Positions 1-11,300 of a DNA stretch of 64,000 nt are shown piece after piece. A model generated the notes under the pieces. That model was not told the origin of the DNA and searched no databases. It worked only from the letters and a program-made list of their open reading frames with translations. How positions within the stretch are numbered: position 1 is the first letter of the stretch; the number at the start of each line of letters is the position of its first letter. The DNA lies in NCBI RefSeq assembly GCF_026001925.1, contig NZ_AP021869.1, positions 806,001 through 870,000 of the forward strand. Reading direction: 5' to 3'. This DNA comes from Vibrio gangliei (GTDB lineage Bacteria > Pseudomonadota > Gammaproteobacteria > Enterobacterales > Vibrionaceae). Both the position numbers and the translations under genes were made by a program.

Positions 1-824
1 TTTTGAAAGTCAGCTCAGCGGATGAAGTCGGTCAAGAACGAACGATTACATTAGATACGCAGAACTGGCAGTTTGACCCAGAGGTTGATTCAGCCATCAC
101 GACTTTGGGCTTTAAGCCTTACCGTCCTGAGATTACTCCGGTATTAACGGCTGTAACCGAAGGCAGTGCTGCGGAGGCGGCTGGTTTACAAGTCGGGGAT
201 AAGATAGTTGCGATTAATGGTCAGTCAATTGAAGGTTGGGAACAGTTTGTTGCAAAAGTAACCGATAGCCCAAATAAAACGCTTGAGATACAAGTTGAAA
301 GAGATAACCAACAACTGACACTGGCTTTAACGCCGGCTAGCAAAAGTTTAAAAAATGGTGACACAATTGGTTTTGCCGGTGTGGCGCCAACCGTTGGTGC
401 TTGGCCTGAGTCGTATTTGATTGATCAAAAATACGGTGCGTTTGCCTCAATACCAAAAGCGATTGAAAAAACAGGCCAGATAATGGATCTGACTTTCACT
501 ATGGTAAAAAAATTATTTACTGGCGATGTTGGTATTAATAATTTGAGCGGCCCAATTACCATTGCGAAAGGTGCTGGGATGACCGCCGATTTTGGTTTGG
601 TTTACTTTTTAGGCTTCTTAGCGTTAATAAGTGTGAATTTAGGCATTATAAACCTGATGCCTCTGCCTGTACTTGATGGTGGGCATTTGTTATTTTTTGC
701 AGTCGAGGCCGTGATTCGTCGACCTGTGCCTGAAAAAGTGCAAGAAATGGGATATCGTATTGGCAGCGCTGCAATTTTTTCCTTGATGTTAATTGCAATT
801 TTCAATGATTTTGCTCGCCTGTAG
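1..824 (+). CDS. rseP: RseP site-2 intramembrane metalloprotease, C-terminal part
   Basis: This is the 3' part of a gene that begins before the window. RseP cuts the anti-sigma factor RseA in the inner membrane and so releases sigma-E during envelope stress. The visible ~273 residues carry a PDZ domain (about residues 45-110, with GSAAEAAGLQVGDKIVAING), then membrane segments and the motif NLMPLPVLDGGHLLFF, whose LDGG holds the third zinc-ligand aspartate of the family. The HExxH motif lies upstream and is not in view. The frame is open to base 1, so the TTG at 3 is not taken as the start. bamA follows 54 bp later, the conserved gammaproteobacterial order. Confidence 0.95.
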   Translation, partial: LKVSSADEVGQERTITLDTQNWQFDPEVDSAITTLGFKPYRPEITPVLTAVTEGSAAEAAGLQVGDKIVAINGQSIEGWEQFVAKVTDSPNKTLEIQVERDNQQLTLALTPASKSLKNGDTIGFAGVAPTVGAWPESYLIDQKYGAFASIPKAIEKTGQIMDLTFTMVKKLFTGDVGINNLSGPITIAKGAGMTADFGLVYFLGFLALISVNLGIINLMPLPVLDGGHLLFFAVEAVIRRPVPEKVQEMGYRIGSAAIFSLMLIAIFNDFARL

Positions 825-878
825 TGCCAGTTGTGGTTTATCAAGGCCAAGAAGTATAAAGGATTAATAATAAATTTT

Positions 879-3308
879 ATGGCGATCAAACGTTTATGGA
901 TTTCGACCTTGCTGATGTTGAGTACGGTCGCGCATGCAGACTCTTTTGAAGTTTCTGATATTAAAATTGAAGGTTTACAACGTGTCGCGCTAGGTGCGGT
1001 ATTGTTAAAAATGCCAGTGCGTGTTGGGGATACCGTCGACGAACAAGATGCGTCGGCAATTATTCAAGCGCTTTATTCTTCGGGTAACTTTGAAGATGTG
1101 AAAGTTTTTCGTGATGGTGATGTGTTGCTTGTTCAAGTAAAAGAGCGTCCAACCATCGCTGATATTTCATTCTCAGGCAATAAAGCCATTAAAGATGAGC
1201 AATTACAGCAAAACCTTGATGCGTCTGGAATTCGTGTTGGTGAGGCATTAGATCGCACCAAACTCAGTACCATTGAAAAAGGGTTAGAAGACTTTTACTA
1301 CAGCGTAGGTAAATACAATGCGACGGTAAAAGCGGTGGTCACGCCTCTTCCTCGTAACCGTTCAGACTTAAAGTTTGTCTTCACTGAGGGCGTATCAGCA
1401 AAAATTCAACAAATTAACTTTATCGGTAATGAAGTCTTTACCGACGATGAGCTCCTTTCACGTTTTGATTTGAATGCTGATGTGCCTTGGTGGAACTTTA
1501 TGGCGGATGAAAAATATCAAAAGCAAGTGCTTGCAGGTGATATTGAAAAACTGCGCAGTTACTACTTTGACCGCGGTTATTTGAAGTTCCAAGTTCAATC
1601 GACACAAGTTTCTATTTCGCCTGATAAGAAAGGCGTTTACATCACTTTGAATCTCAATGAAGGTGAACCTTACACGGTTAAAGATGTGAAGTTCCGTGGT
1701 GACTTGATTGGTAAAAGTGAAGAATTTAATGCCATGGTGCCTTTTGAAGAAGGTGATACCTACAATGGCTCACTTGTCACGAGTTTAGAAGATGGTATTA
1801 AAAAGAGCTTAGGTGAATCGGGTTACGCTTATCCAAAAGTGCAAACTATTCCTGAATTTGATGACCAAACGAAAGAAGTGACCTTAACCGTACAAGTGGA
1901 TCCGGGTAACCGCATGTATGTGCGTGATATTCGCTTCACCGGTAACAACATCACCAAAGATGAAGTGCTTCGTCGTGAAATGCGTCAAATGGAAAGTGGT
2001 TGGCTCAACTCTAAATCTGTTGAAACCGGTAAAGCGCGTTTGAACCGTTTGGGTTTCTTTGAAACCGTCGATGTACAAACACAGCGTGTACCAGGAACGG
2101 ATGATCAGGTCGATATCGTTTATAACGTGAAAGAGGCCAACTCAGGTAGCATTAACTTTGGTATCGGTTATGGTACAGAGTCTGGTGTGAGTTTCCAGGT
2201 GGGCTTACAGCAAGATAACTTCTTAGGGACGGGTAATCGTATTGGTATTAATGCCATGACAAACGATTATCAGAAAAACATCAGCTTAGAATATCGCGAT
2301 CCTTATTGGACACTGGATGGCGTAAGTCTCGGTGGTAAGGTGTTCTATAATGAGTTTGAAGCATCAGAAGCGGGTATTGTTGACTATACCAACCAAAGTT
2401 ACGGTACCAGTTTAACTTGGGGCTTCCCAATTAACGAACTGAACTACATTGAGTTAGGTGTGGGTTACACTCATAACAAAATTTCCAATATTGACCCGTA
2501 TGTACAAAATGAAGGCTTCTTGCAGACGCAACAGGCCGCAGGAAACTACGATCCAAATAATGGTGAGTTAGAAGTTAATGATTACGATGTGAATATTTCG
2601 TGGACTCGGAACAACCTCAATAAAGGGTATTTCCCGACCGCGGGTAACCACCAACGTGCAACTTTTAAAATAACTGTACCTGGCTCTGACGTTCCGTACT
2701 ACAAAATTCAATATGATGCTAAACAGTACATCCCACTAACCAAGAAAGAAGACTTCACGTTACTACTTCGTGGTCGATTAGGTTATGGTAATGGCTATGG
2801 TTCGACGAAAGGGAATGATAACTTGTTCCCATTTTATGAAAACTACTATGCAGGTGGCTTCTCTTCATTGCGTGGTTTTGGCTCTAACTCAGCCGGCCCT
2901 AAAGCGGTGTATGATGAAGGTGGTGGTGACGGTGGTAATAACCCGAACTATGTTGCAACCGATGATTCTGTCGGTGGTAATGCGACGGCATTGGCAAGTA
3001 TTGAGTTAATCGTACCGACTCCATTTGCGTCGGAAGAGCTACAACAATCTCTGCGTACGAGCGTGTTTGTAGACATGGCAAGTGTTTGGGATACTGAGTT
3101 CAAGTACCGTGATATGGATGCAAACATGTCTGGTCGTGATTATTATTATGATTACTCAGATCCACTGGAATATCGCGCATCTTATGGTGTGGCGATGCAA
3201 TGGATGTCACCGATGGGCCCATTGGTCTTCTCGTTGGCGAAACCGATTAAAATTTATGAAGGTGATGATGAAGAATTCTTTACCTTTACTATTGGTCGAA
3301 CCTTCTAA
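879..3308 (+). CDS. bamA: BamA outer-membrane protein assembly factor
   Basis: This is the central subunit of the BAM complex, which folds and inserts beta-barrel proteins into the outer membrane. The 809-residue product has an N-terminal signal peptide ([14 protein letters not shown], cleavage after AHA), five POTRA domains (about residues 20-420) and a C-terminal 16-strand barrel. The barrel contains the loop-6 motif SLRGFGSN near residue 664 and ends in the aromatic sequence TIGRTF. ATG 879 is preferred because AAAGGA lies just upstream and the signal peptide starts there; an in-frame TTG at 831 would add 16 unlikely residues. It lies between rseP and skp, its usual partners. Confidence 0.97.
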   Translation: MAIKRLWISTLLMLSTVAHADSFEVSDIKIEGLQRVALGAVLLKMPVRVGDTVDEQDASAIIQALYSSGNFEDVKVFRDGDVLLVQVKERPTIADISFSGNKAIKDEQLQQNLDASGIRVGEALDRTKLSTIEKGLEDFYYSVGKYNATVKAVVTPLPRNRSDLKFVFTEGVSAKIQQINFIGNEVFTDDELLSRFDLNADVPWWNFMADEKYQKQVLAGDIEKLRSYYFDRGYLKFQVQSTQVSISPDKKGVYITLNLNEGEPYTVKDVKFRGDLIGKSEEFNAMVPFEEGDTYNGSLVTSLEDGIKKSLGESGYAYPKVQTIPEFDDQTKEVTLTVQVDPGNRMYVRDIRFTGNNITKDEVLRREMRQMESGWLNSKSVETGKARLNRLGFFETVDVQTQRVPGTDDQVDIVYNVKEANSGSINFGIGYGTESGVSFQVGLQQDNFLGTGNRIGINAMTNDYQKNISLEYRDPYWTLDGVSLGGKVFYNEFEASEAGIVDYTNQSYGTSLTWGFPINELNYIELGVGYTHNKISNIDPYVQNEGFLQTQQAAGNYDPNNGELEVNDYDVNISWTRNNLNKGYFPTAGNHQRATFKITVPGSDVPYYKIQYDAKQYIPLTKKEDFTLLLRGRLGYGNGYGSTKGNDNLFPFYENYYAGGFSSLRGFGSNSAGPKAVYDEGGGDGGNNPNYVATDDSVGGNATALASIELIVPTPFASEELQQSLRTSVFVDMASVWDTEFKYRDMDANMSGRDYYYDYSDPLEYRASYGVAMQWMSPMGPLVFSLAKPIKIYEGDDEEFFTFTIGRTF

Positions 3309-3335
3309 TTTTAGATTTTTTGTAAGGAAATGATT

Positions 3336-3845
3336 GTGAAAAAATTAATGAAAGTTGCTGGTCTAAGTCTTGTTGTGTTAACTGCTTCGCTTACTGCGAC
3401 AGCCGCTCAAGCAGCACAGAAAATTGGCTATGTGAATACCGCTAAAATCTTCCAAACTATGCCTCAAGTGCAAGCGGTAGAAAAAAAATTAGAAAAGTCT
3501 GGCAAAGATAAAAAAGCCGAGCTGGATAAATTGAAAAAACAAATCGACGCAAAAGTAGACAAACTTAAGCGTGATGGTCAGTTGATGTCTGCTTCAGATG
3601 TGGATAACGCGAAAATCGATATTCAATCGATGCAAGCGAAGTTAGAAGTGAAAGCGAAAACTTACCAAGCAGACATGAATAAAGTTCGTCAAGAAGAGAT
3701 GAAGAAGATTGATTCTCAAATTAAAGAAGCAATCGACAAAGTGGCAAAAGCACAAGGTTATGACTTAGTTGTGAATGCTCAAGCGCTTGTATATGCGACT
3801 TCAAGCACTGACCTAACTGACGCTATCATCAAAGAACTGAAATAA
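3336..3845 (+). CDS. skp: Skp/OmpH periplasmic chaperone
   Basis: Skp is a trimeric periplasmic chaperone that holds unfolded outer-membrane proteins on their way to BAM. The product is about 169 residues: a signal peptide ending in AAQAA, a short core sequence AQKIGYVNTAKIF, then a long lysine-rich coiled coil (about residues 45-130) and a C-terminal strand with AYATSS-like ending. The start is judged to be GTG 3336 because AAGGA at 3324-3328 is correctly spaced for it, whereas ATG 3330 would sit only one or two bases from the Shine-Dalgarno. It lies directly after bamA and before lpxD. Confidence 0.93.
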   Translation: MKKLMKVAGLSLVVLTASLTATAAQAAQKIGYVNTAKIFQTMPQVQAVEKKLEKSGKDKKAELDKLKKQIDAKVDKLKRDGQLMSASDVDNAKIDIQSMQAKLEVKAKTYQADMNKVRQEEMKKIDSQIKEAIDKVAKAQGYDLVVNAQALVYATSSTDLTDAIIKELK

Positions 3846-3857
3846 TAGAAGTAAACC

Positions 3858-4877
3858 ATGCCAAAACTGACTCTTGCTGAACTAGCAGCAATTACTGGTG
3901 GCGAATTACATGGAGACGGTGCTGTCACCGTTTCCACAATAGCTGCTATGGACAAAGCGGGCGAAGGGCAAATTACCTTTTTGACCAACGCAAAGTACCG
4001 TAAACACCTCAGCGCGTGCCAAGCGAGTGCGATTTTAATTAAATCAAGCGAGCTAGAGCTTTGCCAAACTAACGCAATTGTTGTGCCTGATCCCTATCTT
4101 GCTTTTGCCTTGGTTGCACAAGCACTCGATACTACACCTGAACCAGCGGAGCGTATTGAACCAAGTGCGGCGATTGCGGCGGATGCTAAGTTAGGTGAAG
4201 GTGTATGCATCGGGCATAACGCAGTGATCGAATCAGGTGTAGAGCTTGGCGATAACGTGGTGATTGGCGCTGGGTGCTTCATCGGTAAAAATGCCAAAAT
4301 TGGTGCTAATACCAAAATGTGGGCCAATGTGAGTATTTACCATAATGTCGTCATTGGTGAGTCTTGTTTGATTCAATCTAATACCGTGATTGGTGCCGAT
4401 GGTTTTGGTTATGCGAATAACCGTGGTGAGTGGGTGAAAATCCCTCAGCTTGGCTCGGTGGTGATCGGTAATCGAGTTGAAATCGGCTCTTGTACCACCA
4501 TCGACCGTGGTGCGATTGACGATACGGTGATTGAAGATAACGTCATTATTGATAACCATCTTCAAATAGCTCATAACGTTCATATTGGTTATGGCACCGC
4601 AATGGCTGGTTGTACCACTGTGGCAGGTAGTGTCAAAATTGGTAAGTACTGTATTATTGGCGGCGCATCCGTGCTTAATGGGCATATTGAAATTGCAGAT
4701 GGCGTAACGATTACGGGTATGGGCATGGTGATGCGTAGTATCAGTGAGAAAGGCATCTATTCATCAGGCATTCCATTGCAAACCAATAGAGAATGGCGCA
4801 AAACGGCAGCGCGTACTTTGAAAATTGAAGATATGCACAAACGTTTAAAAGCATTAGAAAAGAAATTAGAAGACTAG
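3858..4877 (+). CDS. lpxD: LpxD UDP-3-O-(3-hydroxyacyl)glucosamine N-acyltransferase
   Basis: LpxD carries out the third step of lipid A synthesis, adding the second hydroxyacyl chain to the glucosamine nitrogen from acyl-ACP. The 339-residue length is normal. The N-terminal uridine-binding region (to about residue 100) is followed by a left-handed beta-helix of hexapeptide repeats (for example [16 protein letters not shown]) and a C-terminal helix [14 protein letters not shown]. The catalytic histidine region is in [11 protein letters not shown]. The gene starts 12 bp after skp, so the two are probably cotranscribed; a terminator-like hairpin follows it. Confidence 0.97.
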   Translation: MPKLTLAELAAITGGELHGDGAVTVSTIAAMDKAGEGQITFLTNAKYRKHLSACQASAILIKSSELELCQTNAIVVPDPYLAFALVAQALDTTPEPAERIEPSAAIAADAKLGEGVCIGHNAVIESGVELGDNVVIGAGCFIGKNAKIGANTKMWANVSIYHNVVIGESCLIQSNTVIGADGFGYANNRGEWVKIPQLGSVVIGNRVEIGSCTTIDRGAIDDTVIEDNVIIDNHLQIAHNVHIGYGTAMAGCTTVAGSVKIGKYCIIGGASVLNGHIEIADGVTITGMGMVMRSISEKGIYSSGIPLQTNREWRKTAARTLKIEDMHKRLKALEKKLED

Positions 4878-4895
4878 GTCTAGTCTAGCATCACT

Positions 4896-4924
4896 AAAAG
4901 GCTAGCTTTGTGCTGGCCTTTTTT
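4896..4924 (+). terminator. Intrinsic terminator candidate after lpxD
   Basis: The stretch AAGGCTAGC, a TTTGT loop, then GCTGGCCTT forms a stem with one G-U wobble and runs into six T residues. It would separate the rseP-lpxD group from fabZ. Confidence 0.7.
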
Positions 4925-5000
4925 GTTTATAGGCGAGCATTTCAACCGCTTTTAAAGTTATGAGCTATTCTCATCATACTGTAAGGCCACATGTTTTGAG

Positions 5001-5027
5001 TATATACCCAAGTCACTTGGGTATATA
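5001..5027. repeat. Perfect 13-bp-arm palindrome before fabZ
   Basis: TATATACCCAAGT at 5001-5013 and its exact reverse complement at 5015-5027 are separated by one base (C). There is no T-run on either side, so it is not an ordinary terminator. It lies 75 bp before the fabZ start, in a 225-bp gap that otherwise holds only the lpxD terminator and A/T-rich sequence. It could be an operator for a dimeric protein or an extragenic palindromic repeat. Confidence 0.75.
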
Positions 5028-5102
5028 TTCCAAATGGCTTTGCGTTTATAATTAAGCAAATTAGATTCGCTCAGTTAGACGATTATTAATAGGATAAATA
5101 TT

Positions 5103-5555
5103 TTGACTACAGAAAAGAAAACCCTCGATATTACGGAAATCCGCGAACTGCTTCCTCATCGTTACCCATTCCTATTGATTGACCGTGTAACGGATTACCA
5201 AGAAGAAAAATACCTTGTAGCACTGAAAAATGTGTCAGTAAATGAGCCGCAGTTTACCGGCCATTTCCCTCAACTTCCTATTTTCCCTGGTGTGCTTATT
5301 TTAGAGGCGATGGCGCAAGCAACTGGCTTGTTAGCTTTTAAATCATTCGGTGCACCCGCTGAAAATGAACTGTATTACTTTGCAAGTATTGATAACGCGA
5401 AATTCCGCAAACCTGTTGTACCGGGTGATCAACTAGTGATTGAAGTGGAATTCATTAAGGACCGTCGTGGTATCGCACTGTTTAATGGTGTGGCTAAAGT
5501 TGATGGTGCGGTTGTCTGCTCTGCTGAACTAAAATGCGCGCGTCGCGAATTCTAA
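5103..5555 (+). CDS. fabZ: FabZ 3-hydroxyacyl-ACP dehydratase
   Basis: FabZ dehydrates beta-hydroxyacyl-ACP in fatty acid elongation, competing with LpxA and LpxD for 3-hydroxymyristoyl-ACP. The 150-residue hotdog-fold protein has the [14 protein letters not shown] start, the catalytic histidine in [12 protein letters not shown] and the catalytic glutamate in LEAMAQATG. It uses a TTG start at 5103, with AGGAT about ten bases upstream; no better start fits the family length. lpxA follows 11 bp after the stop, so the two are cotranscribed. Confidence 0.97.
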   Translation: MTTEKKTLDITEIRELLPHRYPFLLIDRVTDYQEEKYLVALKNVSVNEPQFTGHFPQLPIFPGVLILEAMAQATGLLAFKSFGAPAENELYYFASIDNAKFRKPVVPGDQLVIEVEFIKDRRGIALFNGVAKVDGAVVCSAELKCARREF

Positions 5556-5566
5556 AGGTGGCCTCA

Positions 5567-6355
5567 ATGATTCATGAAACCGCTCAAATCCATCCTTCTG
5601 CTGTTATTGAAGAAGGCGTTAAGATCGGCGCTAACGTAAAAGTAGGTCCTTTTACCTACATTGGTGCTGATGTTGAGATTGGCGAAGGCACTGAAGTGTA
5701 TTCGCATGTTGTAATCAAAGGCCCAACGGTCATTGGTAAAGATAACAAAATTTTCCAATTCGCTTCGATCGGTGAAGCTTGTCAAGATCTCAAGTACAAA
5801 GGTGAACCAACCAAACTTGTGATTGGTGACCGTAACATTATCCGTGAAAGCGTGACAATGCACCGTGGTACTACTCAAGATAAAGGTATCACTCAAGTGG
5901 GTAGTGATAACTTATTTATGATTAACGTTCACATCGCTCATGACTGTGTGGTTGGAAATCGTTGTATTTTCGCTAACAACGCAACCTTAGCAGGCCATGT
6001 GACAGTACGTGATTTTGCTATTATTGGCGGCATGTCGGCGGTACACCAATTCTGTCAAATCGGTCAGCACAGTATGGTTGGCGGAGCATCTGGCGTCGCG
6101 CAAGACGTACCTCCATTTGTGATTGCACAAGGTAACCACGCCAAACCTTACGGTGTAAACTTTGAAGGTTTGAAGCGTCGTGGTTTTGAAAAGCCTGAAA
6201 TTCATGCTATTCGTCGCGCTTATAAGTCTTTATATCGTAATAAAAACACCATTGAAGAAGCGAAAGCAGAAATGGCCGAAGATGCAGCACAGTTTGAATC
6301 AGTACAAGCCATGGTTGATTTTATCGAAGCATCTACGCGTGGTATCGTTCGCTAA
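5567..6355 (+). CDS. lpxA: LpxA UDP-N-acetylglucosamine acyltransferase
   Basis: LpxA is the first enzyme of lipid A synthesis; it transfers 3-hydroxyacyl from ACP to UDP-GlcNAc. It has 262 residues, the usual length. Hexapeptide repeats forming a beta-helix fill residues 5-190 (such as [16 protein letters not shown]), the catalytic histidine lies in [10 protein letters not shown], and the C-terminal helical domain contains [12 protein letters not shown] 5567 is chosen because it follows AAAGGTGG at a proper distance and gives the standard N terminus [14 protein letters not shown]; an upstream in-frame ATG at 5534 lies inside fabZ. Confidence 0.97.
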   Translation: MIHETAQIHPSAVIEEGVKIGANVKVGPFTYIGADVEIGEGTEVYSHVVIKGPTVIGKDNKIFQFASIGEACQDLKYKGEPTKLVIGDRNIIRESVTMHRGTTQDKGITQVGSDNLFMINVHIAHDCVVGNRCIFANNATLAGHVTVRDFAIIGGMSAVHQFCQIGQHSMVGGASGVAQDVPPFVIAQGNHAKPYGVNFEGLKRRGFEKPEIHAIRRAYKSLYRNKNTIEEAKAEMAEDAAQFESVQAMVDFIEASTRGIVR

Positions 6356-6421
6356 TCAATCAAAGGTATTGGCTTGAACTGCACTTTGTACCTATTGATT
6401 CTGTGCAATTGAATATTAAAG

Positions 6422-6445
6422 AGGCCTATTGATTGGGCCTTTTTT
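6422..6445 (+). terminator. Terminator-like hairpin between lpxA and lpxB
   Basis: AGGCCTA and TTGGGCCT can pair (seven pairs with one wobble), followed by six T residues. The hairpin overlaps an apparent upstream start for lpxB at 6429 and would cut or attenuate transcription within the lpx cluster. Confidence 0.6.
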
Positions 6446-6476
6446 ATTACCGGGTCTTTTATTTATGGGAAAAGCT

Positions 6477-7643
6477 ATGACACGTCGATTAAGAATTGGC
6501 ATTGTTGCGGGTGAGTTGTCGGGAGACATACTAGGGGCTGGCCTAATTAAAGCGGTGAAAAAGATTCATCCGGATGCCGAATTTGTGGGTATCGGTGGAC
6601 CGCAAATGATCGAGCAAGGCTGCGATTCTTTATTTGATATGGAAGAATTGTCTGTGATGGGGCTGGTTGAAGTACTTGGCCGTTTGACGCGCATTCTGAA
6701 AATCAAAAAATCTATTGTCGATTACTTTACTCAAAATCCGCCAGATGTATTTATTGGGATTGATGCTCCAGATTTTAACCTGCGTGTAGAGTTGCCGCTC
6801 AAACAAGCTGGAATTAAAACCGTGCATTATGTCAGCCCATCGGTTTGGGCTTGGCGTCAAAACCGTATTCATGGTATTGCCAAAGCGACCAACCTAGTTT
6901 TGGCTTTCTTGCCTTTTGAAAAAGCCTTCTATGATAAATTTAACGTGCCGTGTGAGTTTGTTGGCCATACTTTAGCCGATGCTATTCCGCTTGAAACCGA
7001 TAAAACAGCGGCGCGTGACACCTTAAGTTTAGAGCAAGATAAAACCTGGCTCGCGGTTTTGCCAGGTAGCCGTAATGCCGAATTGAAAATGCTTTGCGAA
7101 CCTTTTATGCAAACTTGCCAACGTTTAGCGAAGCAATACCCTAATTTGGGTTTTGTGGTCGCGTTAGTGAACCAAAAACGTCGAGAGCAATTTGAGCAAG
7201 CATGGAAACAATATGCCCCAGAGTTGCATTTTGAACTGCGTGATGGCACCGCTAGAACCGTGATTGAAGCGTCTGATGTCGTCATGTTGGCATCTGGTAC
7301 TGTGGCACTTGAGTGTATGTTAGTGAATCGCCCAATGGTGGTTGGCTATCGTGTTAATGCTATTAGTGCGTTTATCGCTCGCCGCATGTTGAAAACCAAA
7401 TATGTCTCTCTTCCAAATATCTTGGCCGATAAAGAGCTGGTGAAAGAGTTTTTGCAAGAAGAGTGCACACCGGAAAATCTGGCTAATGAAGTGTCTCGCT
7501 TAATGACGGATGAAGGTAAGGCGATGCAAGCATCATTCCATGAAATGCACCAATGGATTCGTAAAGATGCCGATACGCAAGCAGCAAAAGCAGTATTGAA
7601 TTTGATCGATCCTAATTTATTGCATAAAGAGGCAAACGCATGA
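6477..7643 (+). CDS. lpxB: LpxB lipid-A-disaccharide synthase
   Basis: LpxB is a GT19 glycosyltransferase that joins UDP-2,3-diacylglucosamine and lipid X into the lipid A disaccharide at the inner membrane. The product has 388 residues, close to the usual ~380. The N terminus [21 protein letters not shown] and the motifs [15 protein letters not shown] and [10 protein letters not shown] are typical of the family. The start at ATG 6477 excludes the terminator-like hairpin, which an upstream in-frame start at 6429 would include. It overlaps rnhB by 4 bp (ATGA), implying translational coupling. Confidence 0.96.
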   Translation: MTRRLRIGIVAGELSGDILGAGLIKAVKKIHPDAEFVGIGGPQMIEQGCDSLFDMEELSVMGLVEVLGRLTRILKIKKSIVDYFTQNPPDVFIGIDAPDFNLRVELPLKQAGIKTVHYVSPSVWAWRQNRIHGIAKATNLVLAFLPFEKAFYDKFNVPCEFVGHTLADAIPLETDKTAARDTLSLEQDKTWLAVLPGSRNAELKMLCEPFMQTCQRLAKQYPNLGFVVALVNQKRREQFEQAWKQYAPELHFELRDGTARTVIEASDVVMLASGTVALECMLVNRPMVVGYRVNAISAFIARRMLKTKYVSLPNILADKELVKEFLQEECTPENLANEVSRLMTDEGKAMQASFHEMHQWIRKDADTQAAKAVLNLIDPNLLHKEANA

Positions 7644-8269
7644 GTGTTGAATTGCCACCATTTGAATACCCGCAAGGCTACACATTGTTTGCTGGGGTCG
7701 ATGAAGTCGGCCGAGGCCCATTGGTGGGCGCTGTAGTGACCGCAGCGGTGATTCTCGATCCTAATAATCCCATTGATGGCCTGACTGATTCTAAGAAATT
7801 AACTGAAAAGAAACGTTTAGCCTTATTACCCGAAATCAAACAAAAAGCGCTCGCTTGGTCTTTAGGCCGTTGTGAGGCTTGGGAAATTGATGAGCTAAAT
7901 ATCTTACAGGCGACCATGGTGGCGATGCAGCGTGCAGTGGCTGGATTGAACCTTCAGCCCGATCATGTCTTAATTGATGGGAACCGTTGCCCTGAACTGT
8001 CTATGCCTAGCTTAGCCGTGGTAAAAGGGGACTTGCGTGTGGCTGAAATCAGCGCCGCTTCGATTATCGCGAAAGTTGCGCGCGATGAAGAAATGAAACA
8101 ACTTGATGCTCAATTTCCCATGTTTGGTTTTGCTAAGCATAATGGTTACCCAACCAAAGCGCATATGTTGGCGATAGAACAACATGATATAAACCAAATG
8201 CCTGAATTATTGGCTCAATATCGTAAAAGCTATAAACCAGTGAAAAAGGTGCTTGGGTTAGTCGAATAA
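7640..8269 (+). CDS. rnhB: Ribonuclease HII
   Basis: RnhB removes ribonucleotides misincorporated in DNA and cuts RNA in RNA-DNA hybrids. It has 209 residues. The active-site motif [15 protein letters not shown] (residues about 19-33) carries the D-E-G metal-binding residues, and [10 protein letters not shown] and VLIDGNRCP match the family. The start codon overlaps the lpxB stop. dnaE follows after 108 bp, the conserved lpxB-rnhB-dnaE order. Confidence 0.96.
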   Translation: MSVELPPFEYPQGYTLFAGVDEVGRGPLVGAVVTAAVILDPNNPIDGLTDSKKLTEKKRLALLPEIKQKALAWSLGRCEAWEIDELNILQATMVAMQRAVAGLNLQPDHVLIDGNRCPELSMPSLAVVKGDLRVAEISAASIIAKVARDEEMKQLDAQFPMFGFAKHNGYPTKAHMLAIEQHDINQMPELLAQYRKSYKPVKKVLGLVE

Positions 8270-8377
8270 GTGTCAATCCGAGTCAAGCGCAATGAAAATG
8301 ATTGTTGCGTCTGCCAATAGCCCTTACACTTTCACACTCTGCTTTTTCTGTTCAATACCAAAAAATACAGTAAATCT

Positions 8378-11300
8378 ATGTCTGATCCTAAGTTTGTACA
8401 TCTTCGCGTTCACAGTGACTTTTCAATGGTCGATGGCCTCTCGAAAGTCCCACCGCTAGTGAAAAAAGTAGCGGAGCTTGGCATGCCTGCCATGGCCCTC
8501 ACTGATTTTACAAACTTGTGTGGTTTGGTGAAGTTTTACAGCACAGCGCATGGTTGTGGTATTAAGCCGATTGTTGGCGCTGATTTTACCTTGCAATCAC
8601 CGGAATTCGGCGATGAATTAACCCGTTTAACCATTTTGGCAAAAGATAATGTCGGCTATAAAAACCTAACATTATTGATTTCAGAAGCCTATCAGCGTGG
8701 TCACGTTCAGCATCAACCTGTGATTGATAAAGAATGGCTGGTGAATCATAAAGAAGGCTTGATCATCCTATCTGGTGGGCGAGTTGGGGAAGTCGGTCGT
8801 GCTTTACTCAAAGGTAATCAAGCATTATTAGACAGCTGCCTTGAATTTTATCAAACCCATTTTCCGGATCATTTCTATTTAGAACTCACTCGTACTGGAC
8901 GCCCTGATGAAGAAACGTATCTTCATTTTGCGCTCGACATCGCTGAAAAGCATGATTTGCCGGTGGTGGCGACCAATGAAGTCGTTTTTCTCACGCCAGA
9001 TCAATTTGATGCGCACGAAATTCGTGTCGCGATTCACGATGGCTATACGCTAGAAGATCCACGTCGACCTAAAAACTACAGTTCACAGCAATATTTACGT
9101 ACAGAAGATGAAATGTTCGAACTGTTTAAAGACATTCCGGAAGCTCTGCAAAACAGTGTTGAAATCGCTAAGCGCTGTAACGTAACGGTACGTCTTGGTG
9201 AATACTTCTTACCTGCGTTCCCAACGGAAGGCATGAAAGAAACCGAATTCTTGGTCATGAAATCTCGCGAAGGTTTGGAAGAGCGTCTTGAGTTTTTATT
9301 TCCAGATGAAAAGGTTCGACTCGAAAAGCGTCCTGAATATGACGAGCGTTTACAAGTCGAATTAGACGTTATTAACCAAATGGGCTTCCCAGGTTACTTC
9401 TTGATCGTAATGGAGTTTATCCAGTGGTCAAAAGATAACGGCATCCCTGTAGGCCCAGGCCGTGGTTCTGGTGCGGGCTCATTGGTGGCGTACGCGTTAA
9501 AAATTACCGATCTTGACCCGCTGGAATATGACTTACTGTTCGAACGTTTCTTAAACCCAGAACGTGTCTCCATGCCCGATTTCGACGTCGATTTCTGTAT
9601 GGATAAGCGTGACCGTGTGATCGACCACGTCGCGGAAATGTATGGCCGTGATGCCGTATCCCAGATCATTACATTCGGTACCATGGCTGCAAAAGCGGTT
9701 ATTCGCGATGTAGGTCGAGTGCTAGGGCATCCGTATGGCTTTGTTGATCGTATTTCAAAATTAGTGCCGCCTGATCCTGGAATGACACTGGCCAAAGCAT
9801 TTGAAGCGGAGCCACAATTGCCAGAGTTGTATGAAGCCGATGAAGAAGTTAAAGAACTCATCGACATGTGCCGTATTTTGGAAGGCTGTACCCGAAATGC
9901 CGGTAAGCACGCCGGGGGGGTGGTGATTTCACCAACCACCATTACCGATTTTGCACCCATTTATTGTGATGCAGAAGGGCATTTCCCCGTAACCCAGTTT
10001 GATAAGAATGACGTTGAATATGCGGGCTTGGTTAAGTTTGACTTCTTAGGCTTGCGCACATTAACCATCATTGACTGGGCGCTTGGGTTGATTAACCCTC
10101 GTTTAGAAAAAGAAGGCAAAGATCTGGTTCGAATTGAGTCGATTGATCTAGCCGATCCAGCTTCTTTCCGCTTACTGCAAAATTCAGAAACGACTGCGGT
10201 ATTCCAGCTGGAATCTCGCGGCATGAAAGATTTGATCAAACGCCTTCAACCTGACTGTTTTGAAGACATCATCGCACTGGTAGCCTTGTTCCGCCCAGGC
10301 CCATTGCAGTCGGGCATGGTGGATAACTTTATTGACCGTAAACATGGCCGAGAAGAAGTCTCGTACCCTGATTCCACTTGGCAGCATGAATCTTTAAAAG
10401 AAACGTTAGAACCGACCTACGGCATCATTTTGTATCAAGAACAGGTGATGCAAATTGCCCAGATCTTGGCGGGTTACACGCTGGGTGGCGCGGACATGTT
10501 ACGTCGTGCCATGGGCAAGAAAAAGCCAGAAGAAATGGCCAAGCAGCGTTCAGTCTTTAAAGAAGGTGCAGAGAAGAACGGTGTCGATGGCGAACTTGCC
10601 ATGAAAATCTTCGACCTGGTAGAAAAGTTTGCTGGTTACGGGTTTAACAAATCGCACTCAGCCGCTTATGCGTTGGTTTCTTATCAAACGTTATGGCTTA
10701 AAACCCATTATCCTGCCGAGTTTATGGCGGCGGTAATGACGGCTGATATGGATAACACCGAAAAGGTGGTTGGTTTGGTGGATGAATGTATTCGCATGAA
10801 TCTGAAAGTGCTTCCACCGGATGTGAATTCAGGCCTATATCGCTTTAACGTTAACGAGAATGGTGAGATCGTTTACGGTATTGGTGCAATTAAAGGGGTC
10901 GGTGAAGGTCCGATTGAAAATATCATCAGCTGTCGTGAACAAGGTGGTTATTTTAAAGATTTGTTTGATTTTTGCGCCCGTGTTGATCTTAAAAAATGCA
11001 ATAAGCGCGTGATTGAAAAACTGATCCAAGCAGGCGCATTAGACCGATTAGGCCCACACCGAGCGGCGATGATGGCTTCACTCGATGAAGCAGTGAAAGC
11101 GGCTGGGCAGTTCCACCAAGCGGAAGCCTTTGGTCAATCTGATATGTTTGGTGTATTAACCGAGGCGCCGGAAGAGGTTGAGCAGGCTTACGCTCAAGTG
11201 CCGGAATGGCCTGAAAAAGTTTGGCTTGAAGGCGAACGAGCAACGTTAGGTTTGTATTTAACCGGGCATCCAGTTAATGCCTACTTGAAAGAGCTATCCA

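Noticed and set aside
2785..3009. Small frame inside bamA
   Set aside because: It is out of frame with the conserved barrel sequence and lacks a ribosome binding site.
4233..4685. 150-residue frame on the minus strand within lpxD
   Set aside because: It is antisense to a well-conserved gene and has the composition of a shadow frame from hexapeptide-repeat DNA.
6429..6476. Upstream start of lpxB at 6429
   Set aside because: It would sit inside the terminator-like hairpin and adds 16 residues not found in the family.
9394..9960. 188-residue minus-strand frame inside dnaE
   Set aside because: It is antisense to the conserved polymerase core and has no similarity I recognise.
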